DNA of 64,000 bases. It comes from Sinonovacula constricta. Taxonomy: Eukaryota; Mollusca; Bivalvia; Cardiida; Solecurtidae. The translations under genes were made by a program, and so were the position numbers. The notes under the pieces are model-generated. The model made no database searches. It saw only the letters and a program-made list of their open reading frames with translations, and was not told the origin of the DNA. This document shows positions 12,601 through 27,600 of the stretch, one piece after another; the stretch's first letter is position 1, and each line of letters begins with the position of its first letter. The stretch covers positions 45,673,299 through 45,737,298 of the forward strand of contig CM017567.1 in NCBI GenBank assembly GCA_007844125.1, given 5' to 3'.

Positions 12601-15600
12601 TACATATCAAAATGAAAGATAATGTGTTTCTTTTAACTTACTAAGTAAAACACCTATTCCAACAACCATGCAGAGTTATTTCAACATTTTTAAGATTCTT
12701 ATCTGCCATTTAACTATTTAAATATGCTTGATTTATTCATGCTTAACAGGGATTGGGATTTGCTGGCTGTTTTTTTGCCGATAATGTATATCAACATTTC
12801 TATCATTATAGCACAGTGGCACTGATGAGGTGCCCAGGGACTGAACCCGGCCGGTCCATTACACTGACACTGACGAGTCAGATGTAATGCTATCCCCTTA
12901 GCCCCGAGCGTTAGGAGGGAAGCCACTACTACCAACTTTAAAGTCTTTGGTTTGACCCGGTCGGGGTTTGAACCCGCGACCAACCGATTTACAAGCCGAT
13001 GCTCTACCACTTGAACTATTGTAGCCGGTATAGACTTAATTGTACAAAAATACAGGTACAAGTGTGGAAATCCTTACATTTAGTATTTGTCTGTTTTTAG
13101 TAGCAATCATTTATGATCATTATAGCAATGTCCAGCTTTTTGGGGAAAGAAGATCCCAGACACATGTCTGGGTAGAACCGGCGCACTGCAAGTCAGCTGG
13201 AAGACTTTCTCACATTAAGTCCTTCACCCGGAACAGGACTCGAACTCACGTGGTGAGAGGCTAATCAGAGGAGTTGCAAATCAGTGACTCTACCACTACC
13301 CCATGCGTGCCCAGGAAATCCTTATTTTGTCAACTTGTCCACAGGCAAGTTGGCTTTAATAATCGACTTAATCATCACAAAACTACATTTGTCTTGATAT
13401 TTATTAATATTGATTGAAATTTCCATGTGATATGCACCCATTCAATATGCATAGCAAGTAAACAACTTGGATATATTTTGATTATTCTTTTATTATGCAT
13501 TCAGCCACATTTCAAATGATTTTTAAAGAACACGTCAGCCAACCATTCCTAATGCCAATTTCCACTATGTTATTGAGTTGAAATGAACTTTTAACAAAAA
13601 ATTCTTTATATGAAACACATTACATAACAAATAATAACCTGTCCACGGAAAAAATAGATGAAAAATTCCTCTTGTTTGACAATGAAATTTCCCGTGTAAG
13701 ACAAGTCAGCATGGGATTTCCGTAAACCCTGCCTGCCTAAGTGGGAGCCTAATAGCTTAATAGATAAGTCACGATTCACAAGTAGCTCAAGTAGTCTTTA
13801 TCGCATGACCAACTTTTGAGTAACCATTGCAAGTATGAATGATTAATAGGAGGTATTCTTGAGTTGAACGAACAATTTGCTCAAGAGTGAGCAAAAAAAT
13901 GTATGTGTGGCACATAAATAAGAAAAAAAAATAAAGACTACAATATTCTGTGATGAGTTTGTTTAGGGCACAATTTAGTGCCATTTTACATGAAACCTTA
14001 AGGAATTGAAATAATAAATTTCACATTTATTTTTTCATTACAATCAGTCATTTCTATGATTTTCAAAACTCATGCGTATATTATTTTATGGATAATTTTC
14101 TTATATATGTACATTATCAAAACTCATATGATTTCATTTCCTCAACTGGCACAGATATAACCATAAAACCACTACCATATGCCGCCATTACACTCAGCAT
14201 GCAACCAGTCGTTATTGATAAAATTTATTCCATGTAGTTGCAAATTAGTATTAAAAATGGGGGAAATAAATTAGATTGAACGATATGACATGGGTCTGCA
14301 TTCACTTGGTGTTAAAAAGGCAAAACTTTACAATTTACAAAACAGACATCTTTGAATTGAAAAGCCAATGCTTTAAAGTATATAATATTAAGTGTGTATA
14401 CATGTTGTTTTAATTTGAACATGGTATAATGGTATGTTTTCAGTTTTGTATGGTAACAAAATGTAAACAAAGTGTAGTTACTACATATTTCTATGCAGAG
14501 ACCCATGTTTATACTTTGTGACAGAGAAATGTCTGCACATCAGGGTAAAACCTTCACCCCACAAAGAACCAAAATATAAAACTAGAACCTTTTAACACTT
14601 CATGTGTGAATCAATCATGGTTTCATTTGTTTGTTTGTAGAGTTTATCTTCCCACCAACAGTATTTCAGTTATCTGGAGATGGTGTCAACTCGAAGCAGA
14701 TATAGTGCTGCCTTTACTGTGTACAGCATGCTGTGAATACCTGGCAGAACACTATACAGCCAGTCAAGACACCGAGCCAACCAGTCGTGGAACTACCCTT
14801 ATATTTTCTTAATCATTAGCAAGGGCATTATACTACAACCATATTTGATGACTTTGGTATGTCAAAGCCTGGGTTTGAACCTGGCGCCTTTAAGACCTGA
14901 AGCCAAGGTTCTATTGAATACGCGAACTTTTCGGTACTGGGGACAATGAAATTCAAAAACTTAAAAATGTCCTAAACTAATCTTAAATAAACTCAAAAAG
15001 TATAATATTCTGGTTTTAATAGAAAGATGAATTCAGAACTGATAAATAATAAATTGTGTGTAAAACTGCAACCTTAAATGACTTCATGCGATGATCTGGC
15101 ATCTTGGTTTTATCGAAGAAATCTGTGAACATGACCCCAGTGGCAGATCTTGTGATCAGGATAAGTTCAGCAAAGTTGAACGCACTCCAGTAAGAGAAAA
15201 ATCCGGACATCAGCTCAGCTGAAAATGATATGTAAGTAAATGAGCATTACATAGTACTTTCACAGCAAAGTAAAGCACCCCATTAGAACCACTCAGATAC
15301 CATCTTCGCTGAAGATAATAAAAAGAAGTCAGAAATATACATACATAATTTATATTTACACTGCAGCACACAATAAACTTGGTTCTGCTCAGCCTATGTG
15401 CCTAGGTGTGATGTCACAAAAAAGAAAACAAACATAAGAAATCCTCAATCATGTGACAATGTGTAAATACCGATAACCCATGGACCACTCATAGATACCA
15501 GTAGCAACTATGTTATCTATTTGTATACAAACCAGAACTGTATCCAGATGACAAACTGAAATAGGGCCATGGGCAACTGCTAGTATATTAAGTAAACCAG

Positions 15601-18600
15601 ACTAAGCATGTCAGATGTTTTGATATTCCAATCTGTGGTCCAGGAGGTGAAGTTTTCACAAAATTTCAGAAACCTTGACAGACGATGAAAGCATTTAATG
15701 TCTGTAAGGGCTGCAAAACAAACTGTACCTGCAGTCTGTGTGTTGCTGGACTGTGGAATCAGCTGCCAGTCCATGGCAAAAGTGGCATCCCAGCCATTGA
15801 TGACAACATGATTATCAGGACCTGAAACAAATGCAGCAGGCTTGTTTGTAGGTTGGTTTGGGATGGGATTGGGATTTTGCTGGCATTCTTGCCGATACTG
15901 TGCATCAACATTTCTATCATTATAGCACAGGGGCACTTATGAGGTGACCAGGGACTGAACCCGGCCAGTCCATTATACTGACAACGACGAGTCAGGTGTA
16001 ATGCCGTCCCCTTAGCCCCGAACTTCAGGCAGGAAGCCACTACCAACTTTAATGACCCGGCCGGGGGTTGAACCTGCGACGCTTTACCACTTGAGCTATG
16101 GTAGGTTTGGTATCTTCACAAACTATCTCTTTAATATATAAAGAGATAATCTTTAGTTACAAAAGAAAGAGTACTTCCTACACTGTTATAGCAGTTCAAG
16201 TATAGTGAAAGTAACAAACCCAGACAGAGCCGCATTACATTGAATCCAGATGTCTAATTGACGAACTTCCCAACTTATATTGTAAGAGAATTTTACTCAA
16301 TAATAAACAATAAATAATATACTTTTAATTTACAACAAATATCATTCTAAATTCACAATAAAAAGAAGCTGTCATGCTTCCTTCTCACCATTGAGTTCAG
16401 CCAGTTTTTCAATGGTTGGAAGGACAGGCGGCTCTACATTCTGTAGGTAGATCAGAACCATCATCGTGAGGGCATAGTTCGACAGCTTCGTGGACGCCTG
16501 CATGTTCCCAGCGATACCCTTCATCTGTAATGTTTTAAGTCACAAATGTCAAGAAGCTTAAAAGGCTACTGACATTTACAGTAAAAGGTCAACAATTTCA
16601 AGGTCAATGAGTGTCAACGTTCACAGACCTTCAGAATCAAATGATTAGCCAATATCATATTGTCTTACATTGTCAAAGGTTGAAGAAAAATAATTCCAAG
16701 GTCAGACTTTTAAAGGTTACATATTTTCAAGGTCACAAACTTATAAAGGTCATATATTTCAAAGGTCACTGACTGCCAAAGTTCACAGACCTTCAGGATC
16801 AAATGATTGGCCAATGTCAGATTGTCAATTGTCATACATTGTCAAAGGTTGAAGTTACATAATTCCAAGGTCACAGACTTTTTAAGGTTAAATATTTTCA
16901 AGGTCAGAGACTCTTAAAAGTCATATATTTTCAAAGGTCGCTGAGTACCAAAGTTCACAGACATTCAGGATCATATGATTGTCTAATGTCAGATAGTCAA
17001 ATGTCACAGATTGTCATGGGTCAAAATTACAGAATTCTAAGGTCACAGACTTTTAAAGGTTATATATTTTCAAAGGTCACATACTGTAAGGATTGAGGAC
17101 TGACAATCTTAAATGAAGGTCTTTACGACTAAGAGGGATAACATGAATTGGTATTATGGTTAAGGATAAAAAACACAATGAACATATCAAAATGCTTGTT
17201 AGATTTGGCAGTTATAGACCAGATTTGGAAGGTATAGATCAGATTTAGAATGTATAGATCTAATTCGGCAGGTTTAGTTTAGATTTGGCAAGGATAGACC
17301 AGATTTGGCATGGATAGACCAGATTTGGCAGGTATAGATCAGATATGGCAGGCACAGATCAGATTTGGAAGGTATAGATCAGATTTAGATCAGATTTGGC
17401 AGGCACAGATCAGACTTGGAAGGTATAGATCAGATTTGGTAGGCACAGATCAGACTTGGAAGGTATAGATCAGATTTAGATCAGATTTGGCAGGCACAGA
17501 TCAGACTTGGAAGGTATATCAGATTTAACAGGCACAGATCAGATTTGGAAGGTATAGATCAGACTTAGAAGGTATAGACCAGATTTGGCAGGTCTAGATC
17601 AAATGTTGACAGGTTTATATCAGATATGGCAGGTTTAGATCATATTTGGAGGTTTAGATTTGGCAGGTCATGATCAGGTTTGCTGCTTCCATGTAAACAT
17701 ATAGGTTGTCTGATAACAAACAGTGAAGAAGAAAAAACTATATGCCAAAAATAGAAAACAAATAACATGGTCCAACTCCAATGTATATTTCTATCTCTTA
17801 AATAAAGTTTTTGAATTTATTTATCATAAGCATACAAATAATCTATACAGAAAAGGCTCCAAATAAAGTAAACAATTGTTAGGTATAAATGATTTATATA
17901 TTTTTAATTGACTAACAGTTATTAACAGTCAATAAAAATGTAAACAGTCACATTACTTACCTTTAATCACTGTTTTTCAAATATGTCTCACAAAGAAACA
18001 TTAAATTTCCATTTCTTTCTTTTTTTATTTAGTTGCAATTAAAGTTGTTTTCAGGTTTCGAAATAACATCCCAATCCCAAAACAACAAACCTCAAATTCT
18101 AAACCTAAGAGTTGGAATGCCTGCTAAAGGGCACTCAAAATCATTAACAAAGAATGTTTAAACACACAGACAGCCACAGAAAAATTTGAAGAACTGCCTT
18201 AGTTTAATCTAACTTCTTGAATTGTGGCCCACCAGACCAGGCCCTTGTTGTATGTGAGAAAAAAAATCTAGTTCTAAATTAACTTTATGCACTGTTTTGT
18301 TGTTATTTCTCCCTGTCATGCGGACAGGAAGTGTGCACTCATTGTGCAGTATGGGCCTGGGTCTGTGTAATGCCACGGGACGTACCTTGCCCCAATATCG
18401 TATAGCGTACACCAGTAGTCGAACCCTACTGTTCAGCACGCTATACAAATACAGCAGTTTCGTGTTCTGTAGGGCCATTCTGTGGAGGAGAAACATAGAA
18501 CAAGGGTTGTTTAATCAATTTATTAAAGCAGGTCAGCTACAACATGAGCAGAATTCAAATACAAACCCTTATTACGTTACATTTATTAATAAGTACTGTA

Positions 18601-21600
18601 ATACACGAAATTACTTATTTGCTTACACCGACATGCAAAGGTAACAAGTATTATTATTTTAGACTCAGCAGAAAAAACCAGGAGTGGTATGATCTGGATC
18701 TGCAGTATTTGTCTTAGCCAAGCAATTATGCTAAGAACTAGTGCTGTTTCCTCATTAACTGCAATCACCTAATGAATGATCTCATGTAAAAGTTAGGATT
18801 ATGTGTGTATAATGGATATAATTAACTAATTTAAACAAGAAATGTCATTGAAATTTATATGAAGATGCAATGATCTTACAAACGACCTTGACCTTAAGGG
18901 CTGCACTTGCAAACGGTATACTAACACACCGTCAAATGTAAGTCAGTATTATTTAAATTTAATTGAATTCATTTTGAGAAATGACAAAAATGACCAAAAA
19001 CATGGCAGAAACATTAATATCTAGCATAAGTGGCAATGACCTTAAACATAACCTTGACCTTAATAGTTGCAGCTGTAAATGTTATGTGTGACACACCTTT
19101 GAGAGTATGTCTGTAAAATGATTATGTTTAATAGTATATATTATATCAAAGTTATGACTGAGAAAATGGTTGAGCGTATTTATGAACCAGGGATGAACTG
19201 ACTAAGTGATGGACAATTTGACTGCTATATGCTGCACTTCACGGCATACAAAACATGGGATAATTGGGTTTCAAACACTTGCTTAGATTCATTAAGACTA
19301 ACTTACTAACACGATGTAGGAAAAGACCAGCAGCAATGTTATATAATGTGAATGGTGAATATTTTGAAATTTAATCAGAGATGTTGAAAAGCATGTAATG
19401 TTGATGTTATCTGTTACTAACTTAAACCAAAAAATTAACAGACACAGAAAATAAAAAAGTTTTTTAGGTTTGACATCTTAACAGACACAGAAAATAAAAA
19501 AAGTATTTTAGGTTTGACATAGGTATCTTTGATGGATATAATGCCACTGACAAGAGTGGTATGACAATACCTCCTCTTTTTCTTCATTAAAAAGTGGTGC
19601 TAAAAACCCATGGAAAATATGAATATGACATTAGGTCAAATACCAGTAGTCTGCATAAAATACATTAAGAAAAAAAAAGGAGGAAAGCAACGTATGTATT
19701 AAAATTATGCTGCAACTTACCCAACATTTGATTATAAGTAACTAAGTAATTAAGGGGACGATTACACTAATTCAGGGTTATATGCATTTTATCAGTTTTA
19801 ATTTTAATCCAGTGTTTAGGCTAGAACTTCAAAGCAGTAGGCCAATTTGACCCATCACTTCTGAAAACAGTGGGTCAATTTTATAATCAGTGGTTCATTT
19901 AAGAAGATGAAAAACCCCTCACCAAAATGTTTTTTTTTAGTAGCAGACATCGCAAAAAACGCATACCACATAATAAAATGAGAAGTGTTTATTAATTATG
20001 ATCAACAGAGTTGTTGTTCGTACCGGAAGTTGCTAATGCATATAAAGTCAATCCAATACAGTTGTTTTTAGTTCAACAAGCAATGACGAGTCAATATATT
20101 TTTAGCAGATACTCGTTTGTGTACAAGCTAGGCTTAGAATTACGATTGTTTGATACAACAATAGAAGTATTTCTTTCTGTTTTATTTATTCTTTACTTTT
20201 ATTAGCGTGCACTAAAATGACCCGTTCAGTTAAAAAATGTGCGCCAACTCTAAGAATTCTGCGCCAATCCCACAAAGGTGCGCTCTAGCCTAAACACTGT
20301 TAATCCCATGAATCATGGCTATCAAAGGTTATTGAACAGAAACAAAAGATTTACATTCAAAATTGGTGACACTGAGCATCTAAAGATACAACAAATTTGA
20401 ATGTATTGCTATCTTAATAAAACTTAATTTTTAGTTTTCATACACCTTTCCTCTAAATGTGAAATGAAAAAAAACAAGATTTTCAAAAATTATAGAAGAG
20501 ACATTGATATTTATCATCAAAATGTCAACAGAGTGTCATTACTGCATTTAGCTTTAAGGAACCAAATTGAAATCAATCTTTATTTTTATATTCATTCAAA
20601 CCAAACTTTGAATTAAATCAGAGTCCTTCAAAAGTCATTGAACAGATTACAACAGAAGCTAAAATGTTGTCAAAATTTGTAAAGAAAAGTCCATTAGTTC
20701 ATTAATATTAAATAAATTACAGCTAATCTTGAACTTGATCTGTAATTTGATAATATGGATACTTACAAACCAAATAAACATCAAATCAGGAGATATTGTT
20801 TGTAAACAGAAAAAGCAAGGATAGTCACACTAACCAAATGACCGGCTTTACATATACCGCCTTGTTACCATTCTATAAAGGACACAGGCAAATTTCTAAA
20901 GATGGTCGTTTTAAGGAAATCATGCTGTCAGTTTTTAGCTGTTTAGCTAAATATGATAAATGAAAAGCTACTACTAAAATTTCAATTAAAAAAGACTGAT
21001 GTACCCAGTTTATTCCTGGGTCAAGACATACTTCATGTCTTCACAAGCATCTATAAGGCACTGTAGGCATATGCCTTCACATTTTTCAAAAATGAAAGTA
21101 TATCTCAACATTCACTTATTTTGCCTACAATTTTAGTCAAATATCGGCAATAGAAATAGATGATTTTTTCCCCTAAAAAATATTTCAACCCTAAAATACT
21201 TCAATATCATATGTATAAAACATAATTATTGTGGAAAGAAAACACCACAAGACAAAAAAGAAATACCGCTATCGATGGCATTTTCTTTCGTTCCAATGAA
21301 CGCTGATGTCGACCGTATCATGATACCTGCATTTACTAAAGAGATCAGGGTGATCAGAAAGCTTTTCTTCTGCAAGCGTTTGGTAACGAAGCAAAATGTT
21401 GCATAATTTGCAATACTATGTGAAAAAAAGTGCATAAAAAAGATGCTTATTCTGTAAAGGAGAAATTATTTTTATTAGCTATTCATATTATTTATGACAG
21501 GAATGGTGCTATGCTGTGTAAACCTAGTCAAACTGTTTGTATTTTCATAATAGAGCTGTTTTGAAAATTTTCCCAATTTTGAGACTACATGCTTTTTCCC

Positions 21601-24600
21601 CCAATTTGAAAGCCACAGGACCTTTTTTTAAAAAGCAAAAGAAAGCAATGCTCAATCTTCTATGAATGTAATATGCCTTGAAGTTGGTAATGATAAAGCT
21701 GGCATATTAACAGTCAGTTTTTAAAGGTCATTTCTTATATCGGGATATTGTGACACAATATCTGGTTTTCATAACATGCTATCGCAGTGAAGCAACACAG
21801 AATTTGGTTTAAGTGAACAATTTTTACAGATTAACTTAAAGATTGTATGTGTGAGTCAAAATACCTGAAATGAATGAGACAGAGCAATGGATTGCCCCAT
21901 ACCAGCCTTTTTTAACCAATCAGAGAGTGGTAATTCATTTACCCCATAAAAAGTACTCAAAAGCAAACATTCTAAATCTTAACCTTCAGTGTGTAAAGTA
22001 TACACAATGTAAAGATATCAGCATGATGAAACAGTTCTATCTAGAGATGTAAAAACAAAGTCAAATGCTATCTACATACAAGAGTTACCTATAGCAAATT
22101 TTGATTGTTTATTGGATTTATTGTCCCACAAATAGTATTTCAGTTATCTGGAGACGGTATCCACTTGAAACAGATATAGTGCTGCCTTAACTGTTTATAG
22201 CATGCCTTGAACAAATGGCATGATACTACACCCAGTCCCATTATCCTCACACCGGGTCAACCTGTTGTGGAACTACCCTTAAATTTGCTCGAAAGTTAGC
22301 AAGAGAGCTATACCACTAACATTTTTATCTCCATTGAAAGATATCTTGTGAGCAGACAACAGCAATAACAAAGAGCATGGATCAATGTACAATTTCTCTT
22401 TTCTGAAGGTTGGTGTACATCTATCATTCAAACAAAAGACTTCTTGTTTCAAATATTTTGTTACCAGTAATCTTTGCTCAAAAAACACCCCCGACACACA
22501 AAAACTTACTTGTTGTTAATAGAGAGGTCACACTTGGTGTCCAAACCAGAGTACTTGAAGCGGACAATTGGACAGCGGTTATTCAGGACCATGTTAACGT
22601 CTGACACACCTTCCATGTTGTCGCTAAGGATACGGACGATAAGTTTACACTGGTCTCCTACGGAGAGAGGCTCCAAGTCACTAGGGATGAAGGGACCCCA
22701 CTCCTTGTCTTTGAGCCGCTTAAAGTCTCGCACATACGGAAGACGAATAGGCTGTCAAGATAAAATTGTGTCGAGTTCAAACTCACGTAGTAACAGTAAA
22801 TTGTGACACAAGTTCTTTGAACTTATATTAATCAATCTGAACTGATGACTTCTGGGTAAAACCAGTTTTTGCACATTAACTACTTAGGGCAATGTGCAGT
22901 AGAAAGTCTTGTCTGCGGACTGACATCTCATGGTTTTCTGTTGCCAGATATTACACTCGCTTCCTTTCAATTTCGAGTCAGGAACTCTTAGCCATGAAAG
23001 CATGAATGTATAGTTGTTTTTTTTTAAATTTACCACAAGCTGCTGTAATTTTCTATGTACAAACACAAATATGGTGATGTTAAACCCTTTTAAATGTATC
23101 AGCCCATGTAGTACAGCTAGTTAGAACAAAAGTCTTCTTGAAAACAAGATCCTTTGCTTATATTCTGTTAATTGGAATAGTTCCACACACCAATGTCAGG
23201 TCAATAGATAGTTTCCATGTGATGTCATAGGCACTGACAAGACAGTTTAAGGCAGCCATCTTTGAAGGTAGAAGCTAATGCAGGCCAAATCTGGAAATAT
23301 GTGCTATATTAAACTCACCACTGTGTTTTTATTTTCCAGTCTATTTCACTGAATTTTATATCACATTTAACAGCTTTTATGAAGTATCTTAAATATCAAA
23401 TCTATATTTTGACAGTTTAAAAGGGGGAAAAAAATACAATAAAGATACACATTTCATTTTGTTTAAGAATGAGTCAATAATTTCTTTTTGTGTACCAAAT
23501 GTTTGTGCATTTATCAATTTTAAAAATATTGTATTCTAAAATATGAATTTCAAGAGATTTCCAATGGTGTATAGATTTTAATTTTTGGACCACAAGTGAA
23601 GAAATTAAAATAAAATAAAATTAATGCTTCTATACATCTAATCTTAAAATCCCTTGAAGCTGCCATCCAAGATAAGGGATCTTCACTGATGTAGAAACTA
23701 TCTTTATTCCATGAACTGCTTTTTTCTTATACAAGATGAAATTAAACGAGTCGATTAATCCCAAAGACAACAATATATCAAGCATCTAAATGGACTCAGT
23801 GATAAAAGGAGCTTTTCCCATACTGAAATTTTTATTTTAATACATACATAAAAATATTCATCAGTTTGAAAAGTATTTGTTGAATCATGGAGTCCTGTAA
23901 AATGCTACATGCCTATCATAGAAATTAAGAGTAAACCTGACTTGCAACCATGTTATCCACCCACCTGCAGCTCCCACGTGCGGCTGTGCATGGAGGAAAG
24001 ATCCAGAAATATGTCCATGTCACATCCAGTCAGTCCAAACCCATTGACTGAGGAACCAAACTGGTTAACGGTGCATCCTAAAATATAAACAAATCAGGGT
24101 GGGTTTTTTTTTATTGTTTTTTCTATTTAACTTTTAAAAGTGAATGTTAGGCCCGAGAGAAAATCTTACATTTTTTCTGATGTCAGGTTAACGCTTATTA
24201 CGACCATTGGTTACAGTTGCTGACTTGATACTCCTCAGCCCTTTACCACCTGGGTTTGAGTCCCGTTCAAGGTAAGAACATTCATGTGGGGAGATTTTCC
24301 AGCAAACCTGTGGCAGTGGTTCTACCCAGACCTAAATCTGGGTAGTGTCTGCCACCAGTAATTTGCTGGATGTTGCCAATATGACCATAATTGTGTCAGA
24401 GTGATGTACCCAACAACAAAACAAGCAAAAAAAAACAACAAATAATTGAACCAAAAATCAATACAAATCTTTGTCAAATAATTGATTGACAAGTCAATAA
24501 ACAGCTGACTGCTGCTCACAGATGTGTGACTGTTAATTACACCACAAACAAAACTTAAGTCTGATCTTGCAACTAAACTCAAAATCTGACTGAAGTTGAG

Positions 24601-27600
24601 TCTGGTTTTTAAATTGGACTTCACAAAATAACTCAACTCAATTAGCCATCTCAAATCCTTGAGTTGAGCCTGATAATTTGAGTCAGCTTAAGAGGTATCT
24701 CAAATTATTAAATGTAACTCAAATATGGCCGATTTTATGAGTCGACTCCGTCGCATAAACACTGTCAATATTTAGAGTTAAGTCTGAAAATTTAACTCAG
24801 TTGAGTTCAGACTTAAGTCGCTTTGGTAAACACGACTCAAGTCAAAAACTCAGTTGAGTCTAAAAAATGGAACTTATGTCTGAGTTGAGTTTCATCTTGA
24901 ACAGAGTTGAATTTAAACTTGAGTTTTTTATGTGAATACGGACCCAGGTTGCTTAAAAGGACCTATGCTGATCGCTTATATCATAGTCAGCACTCATACC
25001 AGATGACCAAGAGCAAACGTTTGACTGTATATCATATACTATGGCTTAGTTTTTCACAAAACCTGCTCTTGTGTGAACCAATTCCCACTACAGCTATCTA
25101 TCACTGTCACGTTGCAAAAACAACTGTTTGGTAACTTTCTGAGAAAGGTTGGCAAGATGGACATAACGACAGACAAAGCATTTGGTGAGGAAAAAACCAA
25201 ATAAGCACCAAACAAACTAAAAGTAAGATAAAATGCAATTTTCTCCCATAACCTAAGGATCTAAGCACAAAACCTGACCTGGAAAAAAGCGCCCCAAACA
25301 TTCTTGCAGCTTCTCACACAGTGCAAACTTTGTCTGAGCCTCTTCTGCCGTCACTTGCAGCGTCTGACATAGCCAATCCAACTGGTTCTGTACCTAAAAC
25401 AGAAGAAATATAACAAAACAATCTTTTTGTACCTGGAGTAGGATGAAGAAAGCAAGTTTTTTGTCATCTTACATTTATTTACAACAAAATGATGGCTGGT
25501 TTATAATAGTGAATGTTAAGATTTTACAAATTCTACAATTTGACAACTTTTGTGTTTGGTCCAGTGGATGTTAGTTGTATCACAATTAAGCCATAGCAAA
25601 GAAGCTGATCAGATGAATTAAACTATGAAAAAGAAAGATGAAAAAACTAAATGAAATACTGTATACAGGATTTTACTGGTTTGGAGTGACAAAATAACAA
25701 CTCTGTCTCTACTTACCCCCTTCACTTTTATGAGCTTATCCACGAGTTCCTGATGATAGTACATGTCCAGTTGCTCTTCTGGGGTCTCTTGTTTCTTTTT
25801 TTTCTTGCTGCTACTACCACCCCCACCACTACCACCCCCAGCACCTTCACCACCACCCAAGCTCCTCTGACCATCGTCGTCACCACCCCCGAAACCTCTT
25901 CCACCACCGTCACCACCAGTAAAGCCTCGGCCACCACTAAAGTATCTTCCACTTCCTTCGTAACCACCAAAGCCTCTTCCACCACCTTCGCCACCACCCC
26001 CAAAACCGCCTCTACCACCACCACCATGTGGAAGCATTGGCTCTTCATAGTATGGTGGTTCCTCATACCATTCATCGTTGCCATAGTAACCTGGATAGCT
26101 AGGTCCTGGCTGATTGTAGGGGTTGCGTGGACCCATAAGGCCACGTGGGCCACCCATCATGGGACCCCGTGGGCCCATGGGCCCAGGTCTTGGACCGGAG
26201 GTGGGACCATAGCCGCCATATGGCATCACGCCTCTCGGAGGACCTCCTCGACCTGTACGGGGTTAAGAACAATTTTAATGACAAACATCATATGCCAGTA
26301 ATGCCCAGGGGATAAATTTATAACAAAGTCATCAGGATGTCACATGAAACAACCTGAAGAAATAACTTTAAATGGCATTGAAAAAGAGATGGCGTCAAGT
26401 TTTTAATTTTAACCTTATTTTTGACACTTTTTTTCTTTCAACAGAAACTTTGGTGTCAAAAGAGCAATACAGACACATAATTAAAAATGAAATAAAAGAA
26501 AAGCCCTGTTCACTAACAATTTAAGCTGAATTGAGCCCAGCAACCTTGTATATCTCCAAAACTGTACATGGTTAAATACCTCACATGTAATTGTTGGTCA
26601 TAAACAACACCCTGACAGAGTTCATAGCGAGGCAATCATTTAAATGCATATAATGGGGGGACTGTGGTGGTCAATGAGTCATTAACTTACATAAAACTGT
26701 GACCAAGATATGTTATCCTCAGTAGGTGAAATAATGTACAAAGTTATATGTGAAAACAAAAATGCAGGATTCTTTGATAAACACTTAAAGTATAAACTAT
26801 CCAAGGTTACCTCTGTAGTTTGGACCCATATGTCCCATATGCCCCATGTTCCCCATGGGTCCGCCATGCATGGGTTGGTGTGGTGGATATGGCCCCTGGT
26901 CGTACTGGTCAAACTCATCATCAGATCCCTTCTTCTGCGCCCTCTGGAATAATGTCAAACAACAAGAAATGTTACGGCCCTAGGAAATGATGTTTTGGCA
27001 ATTTGGGGTTTTGAGAAAAAATTGTCAAAAAAAGAAAATAAATGCTTCCAGATTACTTCTCAACGAAACCAGAAGTAGATAGGTGAAAGTTGTCTTTTAT
27101 CTGTATTTGCTAATAAAAGAACAACTTATGCCAAAAATCCTTCCAAAGATTTACAACAGGTCCTGGTTAAATATGCTATATGCATTGCACATGATGTTCA
27201 TATAGATTAATTTGCATATTCTACAGGCAAGTCTCATTTGGTATCATATCAGAGGTCATTTGGAAATTTCTCAGAGGACATTTAGTATCATGTCAGAGGA
27301 CATTTGGTATCATGTCAGAGGACATTTGGTATCATGTCAGAGGTCATTTGGTATCATGTCTGAGGTCATTTGGTATCATGTCTGAGGACATTTGGTATCT
27401 TGTCAAAGGACGTTTGGTATCATGTCAGAGGTCATTTGGTATCATGACAGAGGACATTTGGTATCATGTCAGAGGGCATTTGGTATCATGTCAGAGGACA
27501 TTTGGTATCATGTCAGAGGACATTTGGTATCTTGTCAGAGGTCATTTGGTATCATGTCAGAGGTCATTTGGTATCATGTCAAAGGTCATTTGGTATCATG

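Larger units (their letters stand above)
18480..22509 (-). other. TUT1 intron 8
   Basis: Four kilobases between exons 8 and 9. Besides the SINE-C copy and two small duplications, it holds nothing recognisable. Confidence 0.75.

Noticed and set aside
25753..26301. 182-codon Thr-rich plus-strand frame
   Set aside because: Antisense shadow of the Gly-rich TUT1 exon 5; codon composition follows the complementary low-complexity repeat.
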